Positions 1 to 9,021 of a stretch of 64,000 bases of DNA are shown here, piece by piece. Source of the stretch: Fibrobacterota bacterium (GTDB lineage: Bacteria; Fibrobacterota; Fibrobacteria; UBA5070); contig JADKBN010000009.1 of NCBI GenBank assembly GCA_016715065.1, forward strand, positions 1-64,000. Direction: 5' to 3'. Position numbers and translations under genes: made by a program. The number at the start of each line of letters is the position of its first letter. Position 1 is the stretch's first letter. The notes under the pieces are model-generated. The model had not been told where the DNA came from. It saw nothing but the letters and a program-made list of their open reading frames with translations, and made no database searches.

Positions 1-582
1 GGACTCTCTTTCCTGGCCCTATCAGAAATTGTCACCGAACCCAGCATCACCGCGATGCCAGGATTGATGGGCAAGGCAGGCAAGCCGTACACCTACCAAC
101 CCACCGTGCAGAGCGTCCAGCCATCGGCACTTCGCTTCAACCTGCTCTCAGGGCCGACGGGTGCCGTGGTGGATTCGCTCACTGGAAAAATCCTGTGGAC
201 TCCCACCGATGCCCAAGTGGGAACTCAAGCTTTCACTCTCCGTGCCAGAGGGGTGGAATCGATCGCCACTGCGCAAAGCTGGGTGGTTACGGTGCAGGCG
301 CGAAACCAAGCGCCGGTCTGGAAGAGCGCCTTGCCATCCTCGCTGCGCTTGGGGCAATCGCTCGATTACCAACCTCTGGCGCAAGACCCGGAAGGCAAGC
401 CGGTCTCGTATGCCTGGGTCACCAAACCTGCCGCTGCCGTGGTGCAGGCCGATGGCCACCTGACTTGGACCGCTACGGGCACGGCGGCGCAGTGTGCCAC
501 TTTCTGTTCGAGCCAGCGATGGATTGACCTCTGTTGGCCAGACCGCCAAGATCCGGCTCGAATCGACCAATCGCTCCTGTGA
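1..582 (+). pseudogene. RHS/YD-repeat protein, fragment 1 (putative-Ig domains; open at left edge)
   Basis: The frame is open from base 1, so the gene starts outside the window. The fragment encodes repeated putative-Ig (cadherin-like) modules of the type found in front of YD repeats. Each has a GKPYTYQP-like opening and an SGPTGAVVD...TGKILWTPT core. The motif frame is lost near 490 and continues in frame 2 (SVRASDGLTSVGQTAKIR) to about 570. It then continues in frame 3 (APVITSTPPKTP) and hits an in-frame TAG at 609 just before the next module (AKKPYSYQAS). This is part of one broken gene running to 6104. The lesions could be real decay or uncorrected assembly errors in a repetitive gene. 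Confidence 0.75.
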
Positions 583-662
583 TCACCTCCACCCCGCCGA
601 AGACACCATAGGCCAAGAAGCCTTACAGTTACCAAGCTTCCGCGACCGACGCCGATGCCTAT

Positions 663-2534
663 GTGCTGACTTGGCGTCTTATCTCGGGGCCGGTCGGTGC
701 GACGATCAACGAGAAGACAGGTTTGTTGACTTGGGACACGGCAAAGGCTGTGACCAATGGCGTGCCTTTCCAGATCGAGGTCAGCGATCCCTCCGGAGCG
801 AAATCCATCCAATCTTGGGTGGTGCGTACGGTGGTTTCCACGACCAATCTCCCGCCACAGTTTTTGACCAATGCATCCTGGGTGGTGCGTGTGGGAGACT
901 CCCTGGTGGTGCCTCTTTCGGCGGTAGATCCCGAAGGTGGAAGAATCGTCTTTTCCAAAATCTCCGGACCAGCCGGAGCGGTCTTGCGGGGATCTACCCT
1001 GGCGTGGACACCAGTACAGGCCGATACCGGTCTCAAATCCTTTGTGCTTCGCGCCACAGATAGTGTCGGGGCGTACGTGGAAGTATCCGGTTGGGTGCGC
1101 GTTTACGTGCCGACGCAGACCCCTGTCATACGCTTGCGTTCCGTTTCGAGCGCCAAGGTGGGCGAACCCTTCAAGGCTTATGTCGAGGCGAGTTCTGTCA
1201 ACGGCCTGGATTCCGTGGGACTCCGGTTTGGCAATCTGCCCATCGTTTTGAACCAAGGTGTGGCCACCATGACGCCCAACACCGCGGGAACGTTCGACCT
1301 GATCGCCAAGGCCCGCGACAAATTTGGCCTGACCGCCACCTCGCGGCTCCCTGTGGAGGTATTGGCGGCTCCCCCTGTGGAACTGCTCAAGCCCGTTCCG
1401 AGTGTCAACTTGACCTGGACCCCAACGGCTCCCAAGGCGGGCGATACGGTTTCTTTCACCGTCACGGCAAGCTCCGCCTTGGGCATCTCCGCCAAAGGAT
1501 TGAGGATCGAAGGAACTTCGATCGCCTTGAACGCGTCGGGGGTAGGCAAATGGTTGGCCCGCACGCCGGGGACGGTCGCGCTCCTGGCCACGGCCTACGA
1601 CATCGAAGGAGCCTCGATTTCCATCGCGAAGTCGCTTTCTGTCGGTGCGGTCGCGGGGGCGGGAACGGTGAGCGCGAGCTTGCTTTCGCCGCGAGCGACC
1701 GATTCCGCCGAGACATCCAAGCTTCCCGAAATCACGGGATCGCAGGATGTCCGCGCAAGTATTTCTGGTGCAGGCCTGGCCCAGTGGATCTTGGAAATTT
1801 CCTCCAATGGCAAGGATTGGAAAAATTTGAAGACCGGCACCCTGCCGCAAACGAACGCGGTGATCGGCGCGGTCGATGCCACGCTGTTGGAAAACGGCAT
1901 GTACACACTTAGGGTGCGGGCATTGTCCAAGGATGGATCCATCGCGACCGACACCTCCACAGTATGGGTACGCGGAGAGCGCAAGGTGGGCATCTTCACC
2001 ATCGGATTCACCGATCTTTCGCTTCCCATGCCTGGAATGGATTTGGGTGTGAACCGGCAGTATGATTCCCGGCGCAGCGCCTTCCGAGGCGATTTCGGCT
2101 ACGGATGGTCGTTGGACATGAGTCGCGTGGAAGTGTCGACCAGTCGCCCGGAAGGCACCGGCTGGTACACCCCCTTCGGCCCGGCCGGACTGACGCGACT
2201 CCTGAAGACCAAATCGTTTCCCAAGATCACCATCCGGATTCCAGGCGGCCGCACCCAGGAATTTGAGGCCAAGGCATCGTTCGACAATCCTCTCCAGCCA
2301 TACCATGGCGTCATGCAATACGTGGCCTTGCCAGGAACGTACGGCAAGCTCGACCCCGCCGATGTCACGCATTCGTGGATCCGCATGAACGACCTGTTGG
2401 TAGCCAACGACCAGGTGGCGGGCGACAACGGCGAACTCAAGCCGTACAGCCCCACCCAGTTCATCCTGACTCACCAACGGCAGCCGTTGGTTGATCGAAC
2501 GCGAATCTGGCAGAATCCGTCAGATCGTGGATGA
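663..2534 (+). pseudogene. RHS protein, fragment 2 (Ig-like modules and RHS plug region)
   Basis: This frame-3 stretch continues the Ig-like modules (LTWRLISGPVGA, then TNASWVVRVGDSLVVPL) with further beta-sandwich repeats. It then enters the N-terminal region of an RHS shell (LPMPGMDLGVNRQYDSRR, FRGDFGYGWSLDM). The start at 663 is only the first GTG after the stop at 609; homologous coding clearly begins upstream, so no independent start is supported. The motif frame ends near 2473. There FILTH should run on into NGSRWLIERESG, but that sequence is in frame 1. Loss of two bases from a C run would explain the shift. Confidence 0.75.
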
Positions 2535-3984
2535 GAACGAGAATGTGGTCCAGCTCAGCGACGATGGCATCATGCACTCGCAAGGCCTGGGCATCGAAAC
2601 CCACCGCGACGGCCAGAATCGGATCGATTGGATCCGGGATCCGGCTTTCCGTACGGTGCAGTACAGCTACGATGCCGACGGAAACCTGGCGAAGGTGACC
2701 GACCCGATGGGGAACGCGACCACCTTCAAGTACGACCCCAACCATTACCTCACCGACATCTACGATGCGCGCGGGGTGAGGGCGTTGCGCACGGAATACG
2801 ACAGTGTTGGGCGTATGATCAGGCAGATCAACACGAAGGGCGACACGGTCAAGTACGGTCACGACTTGGCTGGCAAAAAGGAATCCGTCACGGATTTCGC
2901 GGGGACCCAGACGCAGTACGAGTACGACGACCGGGGCAACGTGGTCAAGAAGACCTTGGGAGCCAAGGTTTGGACATACAGGTACGATGCACTGGATCTC
3001 TTGTTGGCGACCGTGAATCCGGATGGCACCAAGGATTCCAGTGTCTGGGATGGCTTTGGAAACGTGGTAGGCTCCATCAACGCTCTGGGTCAGAAGACAA
3101 CACGGACATTCGTGGCGGGCACCGACAAGGTGACGAGCGAAATCGATCCGCTGGGTCGGATCACGCGTTTCGAGTACGACATCAACGGAAACCTTTCCCG
3201 CACCATCGGTCCGGACGGCAAAATGATTTCTGCCAGTCGGTACCAGGGTGGGCAAGTGGTTTCGGATACCGACGCGATGGGGAAGGTGACTTCCTACACG
3301 TACGACAACCTGGGCCACCGCATCACGCAGACCGACGCATTGGGTCGAACCTCCCGCTTTGAAACCGACCTCAAGGGCAATGTGACCCGCGAGACAGATC
3401 CTCTGGGACGGGTGACCCTGCACGAATACGACGCCAACGGAAATCGTTTGGCGACCACAGATCCCAGCGGAGTGCGCACTTCCACCGAATTCACCAACTT
3501 CGGCAAACCCCGTGTGAGCATCGATCGATTGGGTCGCAAGACCACAACGCGCTATGATGCCTTCGGGCAGTCCGTGGGTACGGCCAATGCCGACGGAACA
3601 TCCACCTCCCGCGCCTACGACAACGCAGGCAACGTCACATCCACCACGGATGTTGCCGGGCGCACCGTGTCCATGCTCTACGATGCCGAAAACCGTCTGA
3701 CCTCCACCACCTTCGCGGATGGCACGAAGGTTCGCTCGGAGTACGACGCCATGGGTCGCCGCACGGCTTCGATCGATGCGCGCGGGATCCGTACCGTGTT
3801 CGAATACGACGCATTGGGCCGCGACACATTGGTCCGCGATGCCTTGGGCAACGTCACCAAGTCGCGCTACGACATCGTGGGCCGCAAGATCGAGACCATC
3901 GATGCCTTGGGCCGCAGTTTCAAGAGCAACTACGACATCCATGATCGGGTGACGAGCACGTCCATCCGGACGGGAAGCAAGTGA
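2491..3984 (+). pseudogene. RHS protein, fragment 3 (YD-repeat shell)
   Basis: Frame 1 encodes about 24 YD repeats of the form YDxxGR...xTDxxG, which build the beta-cage shell of RHS toxins. Examples are YSYDADGNLAKVTDPMG and YEYDDRGNVVKKT. The coding similarity begins a few codons before the listed start, at NGSRW. The fragment ends at a premature TGA because a base is missing near 3965, where TSYPDGKQVI is expected. A second indel lies near 3985, before EYDIAGRKTATIDAEG. This is the middle of the same broken gene as the neighbouring fragments, not a separate protein. Confidence 0.75.
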
Positions 3985-4838
3985 TTCCACTGAGTACGAC
4001 ATCGCGGGCCGCAAGACCGCGACGATCGACGCCGAGGGACGCCGCACCGAGTTCGGCTACGATGTACTGGGACAGCTTTTGTCTGTGAAGGACGCCAACG
4101 GCCAGGTGACTCGCTACACCTACGACGTGTCCGGAAACCGCATCACGCAATCCGACGCCAGGGTCGGGGACCAAGTTCCGGCGACGACATCCTCAATCGC
4201 CTGCGGCCAAGGAATATCCGGACGCAGCCAAGGATTCACCGGAGTACGACGTGGCGGGCCGGGTTGCCAAGCACATTGCGGCCAACGGCGAAGTTACCAC
4301 GTACGAATACGACATCCGCGACCGCGAGGTGAAGCGCACGTACCTGACCTCCGGCCATGATTGGCTCACCACCTGAACCAGGATGGCTCCAGGAGCACGG
4401 TCCAGGATCAGCGGGGCTCACGCAATACGCCTACGACGCACGGGGCGCGCCCGGCCAGCCAGACCAATCCCGACGGCGTGGTGTTGCGCTGGACCTTTGA
4501 TACCTCAGGACGCATTGCTAGCCGGATCACCCCGTGGAGCACCACGCGCTACCACTACAACGCCCTCGGACAAATGGATTCGATAGTGGATTCCCGTGTT
4601 GGGGCGGTGGTGAACGCCTATGATGCCCTGGGACGCCTCAAGACCATCACCCGCCCCACCGGCGTGGCCACCACCTACTCATACAGCCTGCGCGGCCTGC
4701 AAGACACGGTGCTCCACAAGAAGGGATCCACCGAACTCGCCCGATTCGTCTACACCTACGACCGATCGGGACTGCGGATTGGATCATCGATGTCTTTGAT
4801 CCACGACAACTCCTGTCGTCTGGAACCACGACAGCCTG
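3985..4838 (+). pseudogene. RHS protein, fragment 4 (YD repeats with dense indels)
   Basis: YD repeats continue but jump between frames: EYDIAGRKTATID, then YTYDVSGNRITQSDA (frame 2), EYDVAGRVAKHIAANGEV (frame 3) and HLNQDGSRSTVQDQRG (frame 2), then frame 3 again after about 4800. I infer indels near 4165, 4200, 4370, 4415, 4445 and 4800. Several fall at short G or C runs. For example, adding one G to the run near 4415 restores RGLTQYAYDARG. The lesion density is far higher than anywhere else in the window. Confidence 0.7.
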
Positions 4839-6104
4839 ATGCGTCTGACCCAGGAAACCAAGTCCGGTGTGGCCCAATCGTGGGGCTACGACGAGGTCTC
4901 CAACCGCACCAGCCAGGTAGCGGGCGGCAACACAGTCGCGGCGACCTTCGACATCCGCGACCGCCTGACCAGCTTGGGCACCACCACCTACACCTGGGAC
5001 GTGGCAGGCCGCCTAGCCTCGCGCAACGTATCAGGCGTAGGCACCACCCGCCTAGGCTGGCAAGACGGAGATCGTTTGCGCCGCGTGGACCTCCCCAACG
5101 GCAACGTTGTGGACTACACCTACGACGCCCAGGGCCTCATGGCCACGCGCACCGATGCCTCCGGCACCGAGCGCTACACCTGGGACGGCACGCTTCCGTA
5201 CGGCCAGATGATCGCCACCACCAACGCGAGCGGCGCCCTCCAGGCCCGCGAAGTCTGGGGCACAGACCACCTAGCCGAAATCCGCAACGACACCATCTTG
5301 TGGCTATTGACCGACGGTTTGGGTCATGTCCGAGCCGTAACGGATTCTGTCGGACAAATCATAGGCCGCCAAGACTTCGACGCCTGGGGCAACCGCACCT
5401 TGGACTCGGGCCTAACAGTCCGCTTCGGCTACCGAGGCGAATGGAGCGACCCAGCCACAGGCCTGGTCTACCTAAGAGCACGTTGGATGGATCCGACAAC
5501 AGGAAGGTTTGTGAGTGAGGATCCGTACGAGGGTGATCCGAACGGACCAGTAAGCTTGCATCGGTACTTGTATGCCAATAGTGGGCCAGTTAATGCATCT
5601 GATCCGACTGGAAAGATGGCGAGTTTATCCGAAGCGATGACGGTTAATGCTATTATCAGTACTCTCATGCTTATAAATGACGTACGACTCTTCGCTAAGG
5701 CGGAAACAAAAGAGGAAAAGGCAATAGCTTTGGCGTTCATTCATGTTGATTTCCTGTGCTTTTTTGCGCCGTTCATTGGGCCTGAGATGAGGATTGCTGG
5801 ATTTGCAGGTGAGGAGGCGATTCTTGCGATGTCAGTTGAGGGTGTACTGAGTATGGCGCAATTAAATACCGCGATTCATGTTGTTGGGCAATTTGGCCCA
5901 ATGATGATGGCAAATAAGGCTGATATTCAGCAAGTGAGAGATGTTGCGCGGGAGAAAGGGATTAAAGATGTTAAGAAATTTAGCGACTATTTGCATAAAG
6001 ATAAATCTGGTAGAGGGATGGGTGGCGCAGATCATAGAGCGTGGGAAGAGCTTTTGGAGCTTGCCGATGAGTTTATAGAGACCCTTGGGAGGAGGTGGAA
6101 ATGA
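4839..6104 (+). CDS. RHS C-terminal segment with AT-rich variable toxin-like tip
   Basis: This 421-residue open frame carries the last YD repeats and the conserved RHS core terminus (FGYRGEWSDPATGLVYLRARWMD, TTGRFVSEDPYEGD, then LYANSGPVNASDPTG at about 5570-5610). In RHS toxins that motif marks the junction with an exchangeable C-terminal toxin domain. The roughly 160-residue tip (about 5614-6101) is much more AT-rich than the shell. It has hydrophobic stretches and ends in a KDKSGRGMGGADHRAWEELLELA segment. I do not recognise the toxin family. ATG 4839 lies inside the shell, so this is probably not a natural start but the distal part of the broken upstream gene. The stop overlaps the ATG of the next gene (ATGA), as in toxin-immunity pairs. 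Confidence 0.6.
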   Translation: MRLTQETKSGVAQSWGYDEVSNRTSQVAGGNTVAATFDIRDRLTSLGTTTYTWDVAGRLASRNVSGVGTTRLGWQDGDRLRRVDLPNGNVVDYTYDAQGLMATRTDASGTERYTWDGTLPYGQMIATTNASGALQAREVWGTDHLAEIRNDTILWLLTDGLGHVRAVTDSVGQIIGRQDFDAWGNRTLDSGLTVRFGYRGEWSDPATGLVYLRARWMDPTTGRFVSEDPYEGDPNGPVSLHRYLYANSGPVNASDPTGKMASLSEAMTVNAIISTLMLINDVRLFAKAETKEEKAIALAFIHVDFLCFFAPFIGPEMRIAGFAGEEAILAMSVEGVLSMAQLNTAIHVVGQFGPMMMANKADIQQVRDVAREKGIKDVKKFSDYLHKDKSGRGMGGADHRAWEELLELADEFIETLGRRWK

Positions 6105-6739
6105 ATATTTCCGAAAGAGATCCGGGCTTTTTGGTGGTAGATAGCTGCGTCGATAGCAATGGAGTTTTTGTTTCTCTTGATGTCGATGGTAGGGTGTTGA
6201 GTGGGCTTGATTTCGATGTGACTGCTCATGTTGCTGACGCAAGTCATATGCTTGCATGGAATGCGACCCCGAATGATGATGAGATACCATTGGAGGGGCA
6301 TTTTCAATCTCTCTCAACAGGTTTTTTAATCTCCTCCTCTGATGGCGCGTGGCGTATAGGAAGTGATTGGAAAGCGGTTGAAGTTGATCTTGGGGTTGAA
6401 GGGAATTCCGTCAGGCGAGTTTCTTCCAGTGTGGATGGGAAGATCTTAATCGGCGGGTATGATGGTCGCTGCAGAATTTTTTCATCGAATTTATTATTTA
6501 TCGAGGAGTATTTGGGTAATCTTGCTGATTCATCGGAGTTTGAATTTATTACTTCGGTGTGTTTTTCGCCTGATGGGACCTGCGTCTTATCTGCATCGGA
6601 AGGTGGAGTTCATCTTTGGAGCGTGGGTGATTCAACTATTTCAACAATTATCAATTCAAGCTGTAGGATCGGTTGTTTCTGTGGTAGTGGTGATGTGCTT
6701 GTAGAAAATTTAAATGTGTGGCCAAGCCGATGTTTATAA
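6101..6739 (+). CDS. WD-repeat-like candidate immunity protein (N-terminal part, frameshifted)
   Basis: The ATG at 6101 overlaps the RHS stop in an ATGA junction and follows a strong GGGAGGAGGTGG ribosome-binding site. The product shows repeated beta-propeller-like strands (FVSLDVDGRVLSG, FLISSSDGAWRIG, ILIGGYDGRCRIF, SVCFSPDGTCVLSASEGGVHLW), closest to WD40 blades. Base composition is as AT-rich as the toxin tip, unlike the flanking genes, which suggests the two arrived together. By position it is the candidate immunity gene. The frame ends early at 6739, but the same kind of strands continue in another frame, so the gene is broken near 6710-6720. Confidence 0.55.
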   Translation: MNISERDPGFLVVDSCVDSNGVFVSLDVDGRVLSGLDFDVTAHVADASHMLAWNATPNDDEIPLEGHFQSLSTGFLISSSDGAWRIGSDWKAVEVDLGVEGNSVRRVSSSVDGKILIGGYDGRCRIFSSNLLFIEEYLGNLADSSEFEFITSVCFSPDGTCVLSASEGGVHLWSVGDSTISTIINSSCRIGCFCGSGDVLVENLNVWPSRCL

Positions 6740-6983
6740 TTCGGATGGCAGTGTAAAAAAAGCCTCCATTCCGGGATTGGGTGGAGCAATTGAGTCTGGC
6801 TTCTCGGGTGATTTTGGGAGTATTTTGTCATACACTAATGGCGGACTGCTTTGGGTAGGTAAAGATTACTGTGCTGTTGAAAAAATGCAGGTTTCAGGAT
6901 TTGTTAAACGATGGATTAATGTTGATTCTTCACAGTGCATTGGCGTGTTATCAACTGGCAAAATTATTGTTGTCGAAACTTAA
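6714..6983 (+). pseudogene. C-terminal part of the WD-repeat-like immunity candidate after a frameshift
   Basis: This frame-3 segment continues the propeller-like sequence of the preceding ORF: GQADVYNSDGSVKKASIPG, then ILSYTNGGLLWVGKDYCAVEKM and CIGVLSTGKIIVVET. It has no ribosome-binding site of its own and shares the low GC. It overlaps the 3' end of the previous ORF, so a single indel near 6710-6720 would join the two into one protein of roughly 290 residues. Confidence 0.5.
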
Positions 6984-7048
6984 CGGATGCCAGTCATTCG
7001 GAAATTCGTCATTCCACGGGAGCTTTTTTGTCTCCTAGTTCGAGTTCC

Positions 7049-7114
7049 CCCCTAATGCCCGCTCTTGACCGTGCCGCGTGCTCCGCGGTCACGGTCGAAG
7101 GCACCCATTAGGGG
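7049..7114. repeat. 66-nt nested inverted repeat (long hairpin)
   Basis: The outer arms CCCCTAATG (7049-7057) and CATTAGGGG (7106-7114) are perfect complements. Inside them GACCGTG (7067-7073) pairs with CACGGTC (7090-7096), and CCGCG (7074-7078) pairs with CGCGG (7084-7088) around a 5-nt loop. There is no T-run, so a simple terminator is unlikely. It could be a transposon end, a MITE-like element or a structured RNA. Confidence 0.55.
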
Positions 7115-7310
7115 AGGGATCAAACGGAAAGGCAGGCATCAGACAAAAACTGGCAGGGGGTCCGGGGGCAAGCTTAGTGGAACGGCCAAACGAACCCGGG
7201 ATATCGATCGCGCCCCTGAAGCCATCGTCAAGAGAACAGCAGTCCTTCCCACCACAGCCTTGGCGCGTGTGGCATTGGCCGTTCCAGGGCGCGGCCCCCG
7301 GTGGCGGTAT

Positions 7311-7366
7311 CCAAAGGGCCGCCAGTGGCCCTTTGGCCGCGGGCCACGGGGCGCGGCCGCCCCGTG
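7311..7366. repeat. Two adjacent GC-rich hairpins
   Basis: CCAAAGGGCC (7311-7320) pairs perfectly with GGCCCTTTGG (7327-7336) around a 6-nt loop. Directly after it CACGGGGC (7345-7352) pairs with GCCCCGTG (7359-7366) around another 6-nt loop. The pair sits downstream of the minus-strand array that ends at 7596, so a transcription-ending or RNA-stabilising role is possible but not shown. Confidence 0.5.
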
Positions 7367-7595
7367 AATACGGCCCCCGGGCCGCCCCGGAGAAGCCCGA
7401 CGCAGTCACGAACAGCCCGGCGCAGCCGAAAAACCAATAGAAAAAAAGACCATGTTCCAAAGAACCCTCCTCGAAGCCAGGCACGATTCCCCTTCGACTC
7501 CGGTTGGAGGACCTGGGTGATTCGCAGCCGATCCTGACCTTTCGACCTCGGGCCCAGGTGGTGGCTCAAGAAGATCTGATGAGTTGGCATTGCCC

Positions 7596-8867
7596 TCAGG
7601 GCTTGTTCACACCGGGCGCCGACTCGAAGGGGAAGAGGTAATCACCGGGATCGTCGTTGAAGAATGAGGGGACTCCAGGGTCTCTGCGCATGTTCTCGAA
7701 TTTGCAACCTTCGAAATGGACCGGACCGGAAACCGCTACCTCTTTGGTGATGTGGATGTTCCGGAACGTGCAGTTGCGGAAGGTCGCGTCTTTCCCAATC
7801 CAGAGTTCCTGGACTTCCCAGTTCTCGAAGAGACAATTTTCGTACATCGCGCCTCGCAGGTAGGCTCGTTCCAGATTCGCCTTGTGAACAGTCAAATTCT
7901 TCGCGCCACCGTTATTGATGAAGAGCCGTCCCCCTGTTGACACATCGTCCACAACCACATCGATGGCAGTATCGAAGGAAACGTAAGGGTGGATTCCCTG
8001 AAAATGGCTGGATTCGACGCGCCCGAGATCCAACGCCCCGCCAGATCCGACTTGGATGGACCGAAACGTTCCCCAGGCGGTGAGGTCGTCGGTTCCCTTG
8101 AACACCACATTTTCGAAGTCACCACCGAACTTGCTTCCCTCCTCGGGGTTTTTATCGAAGGTGCAGCCTTGGAACTTCAGCCTCCGCACGGAGGTGTTGA
8201 TGGTCCGCACCCAGGTGCCTTTGCGGAATTCGCAGTCATGGAATTCGTCGCCGATCAACCCGTGTTCGGAAAAGTCGAAATTCGATAACAGTACCTTGTG
8301 GAATACATTGTCGTTCCAATAGCTCGCGCCTTTAGTGACGGACAGGTTGTTCATAACCAGGGAGTCGAAAGTGTTGGATTCCCATGCGGGGAGGTCGGGG
8401 CTGATGGGATTGGACTTCCAAGCGCAACGCTGGAACTCGCCTCCGGAAAATGTGTTTTCAAGCCACCGCTGACCCACGAATTTGCACCCGATGAACTTGC
8501 AATTTCGGAACGCCGAGTGGTTCATTTTCGATTCATCGAAGGTGCAGCCTCGAAAGGTGACTCGCTCGAAGGTGTTGGAGTCCATCCAGGTTTCCTTGAA
8601 GGTCACGGAAAGGAAACTCCAGTCTTCGATTCGTTGGTGTTTCCAGGTCTCCTTCTGGATGGTTCCCAACAACGTGAACTTCCATCGGGAACCATATTTC
8701 TGAGAGAACGCTCCCGGCGTATCCAGCACGTCAACCTCCTTGGATTTGGACTTCCCTCCCGCGGATGCCCCAACGGCCAAGATCGAGCCGATCAGTAAAA
8801 GAGGCATCGCGCACAGACTCCTGCGGATCCAGAGAGCGGAAAGCATTGAGCAAAGGGTGTTTTTCAT
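7596..8867 (-). CDS. Secreted pentapeptide-like beta-helix protein, paralogue 1
   Basis: The product has 423 residues. The ATG at 8867 is chosen because it aligns with the start of paralogue 2; ATG 8885 is an alternative. An N-terminal signal peptide with a hydrophobic core near residues 20-35 ends in GASA, so export to the periplasm or envelope is likely. The rest is a run of degenerate pentapeptide-like coils (FERVTFRGCTF, FRNCKFIGCKF, FRNCTFRNIHI), the signature of a right-handed beta-helix. Residues 31-118 are identical to paralogue 2. The patch near residues 156-193 differs strongly, as expected for a specificity surface. By position it is a candidate immunity protein for the metallophosphoesterase; this is inference. 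A remnant of that effector lies directly upstream. Confidence 0.75.
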   Translation of the reverse strand: MKNTLCSMLSALWIRRSLCAMPLLLIGSILAVGASAGGKSKSKEVDVLDTPGAFSQKYGSRWKFTLLGTIQKETWKHQRIEDWSFLSVTFKETWMDSNTFERVTFRGCTFDESKMNHSAFRNCKFIGCKFVGQRWLENTFSGGEFQRCAWKSNPISPDLPAWESNTFDSLVMNNLSVTKGASYWNDNVFHKVLLSNFDFSEHGLIGDEFHDCEFRKGTWVRTINTSVRRLKFQGCTFDKNPEEGSKFGGDFENVVFKGTDDLTAWGTFRSIQVGSGGALDLGRVESSHFQGIHPYVSFDTAIDVVVDDVSTGGRLFINNGGAKNLTVHKANLERAYLRGAMYENCLFENWEVQELWIGKDATFRNCTFRNIHITKEVAVSGPVHFEGCKFENMRRDPGVPSFFNDDPGDYLFPFESAPGVNKP

Positions 8868-8885
8868 ATCAGGCAGTGAAATCAT

Positions 8886-9010
8886 TATTGGGGTGTTCGT
8901 TTCCTCAGATCTTCCGGTGCATCGAGATCGTCCACTTTGCTTGGGAATAGGCGAGGCAGGCTGCTTCCGATCCACCACGTCGAAACGTTGCCATCGGATC
9001 GCCCGTTGAG
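8886..9010 (-). pseudogene. Decayed remnant of the metallophosphoesterase C-terminus
   Basis: Bases 8895-8960 closely match 11521-11586, the 3' end of the intact phosphoesterase gene. Read on the minus strand the remnant gives AKWTISMHRKI, then a stop, then GNEHPNNDF. The intact protein has EKWTILMYRKIWENERPNF at its end. Further upstream TWWIGSSL corresponds to PWLIESKL, separated by a 2-nt deletion. The remnant therefore carries a nonsense change and a frameshift. It lies between the stop of paralogue 2 and the start of paralogue 1, marking where a second effector copy once stood. Confidence 0.75.
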
Positions 9011-9021
9011 CCAAGCCGCCC

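Larger units (their letters stand above)
6984..7595. other. Non-coding, palindrome-rich intergenic region
   Basis: There is no credible gene here. The open frames are GC-rich shadows with no ribosome-binding site and no recognisable motif. The stretch holds several inverted repeats, listed separately, and the base composition switches from AT-rich to very GC-rich near 7040. It separates the RHS module (plus strand) from the 3' end of the pentapeptide-like gene array (minus strand). Confidence 0.6.

Noticed and set aside
366..2477. 703-codon open frame on the minus strand
   Set aside because: It is antisense to the RHS Ig-like region, has an Arg/Gly/His-rich shadow composition and no recognisable motif.
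2461..4047. 528-codon open frame on the minus strand
   Set aside because: It is the reverse-strand shadow of the YD repeats; its apparent repeats mirror the YD codons.
2491..5518. Regular repeats that might suggest a CRISPR-like or tandem DNA array
   Set aside because: The periodicity is that of translated YD repeats; there are no identical direct repeats with unique spacers.
7089..7484. Possible small protein genes in the palindrome-rich region
   Set aside because: The frames on both strands lack ribosome-binding sites and motifs, and overlapping frames of similar length exist, as expected from high GC.
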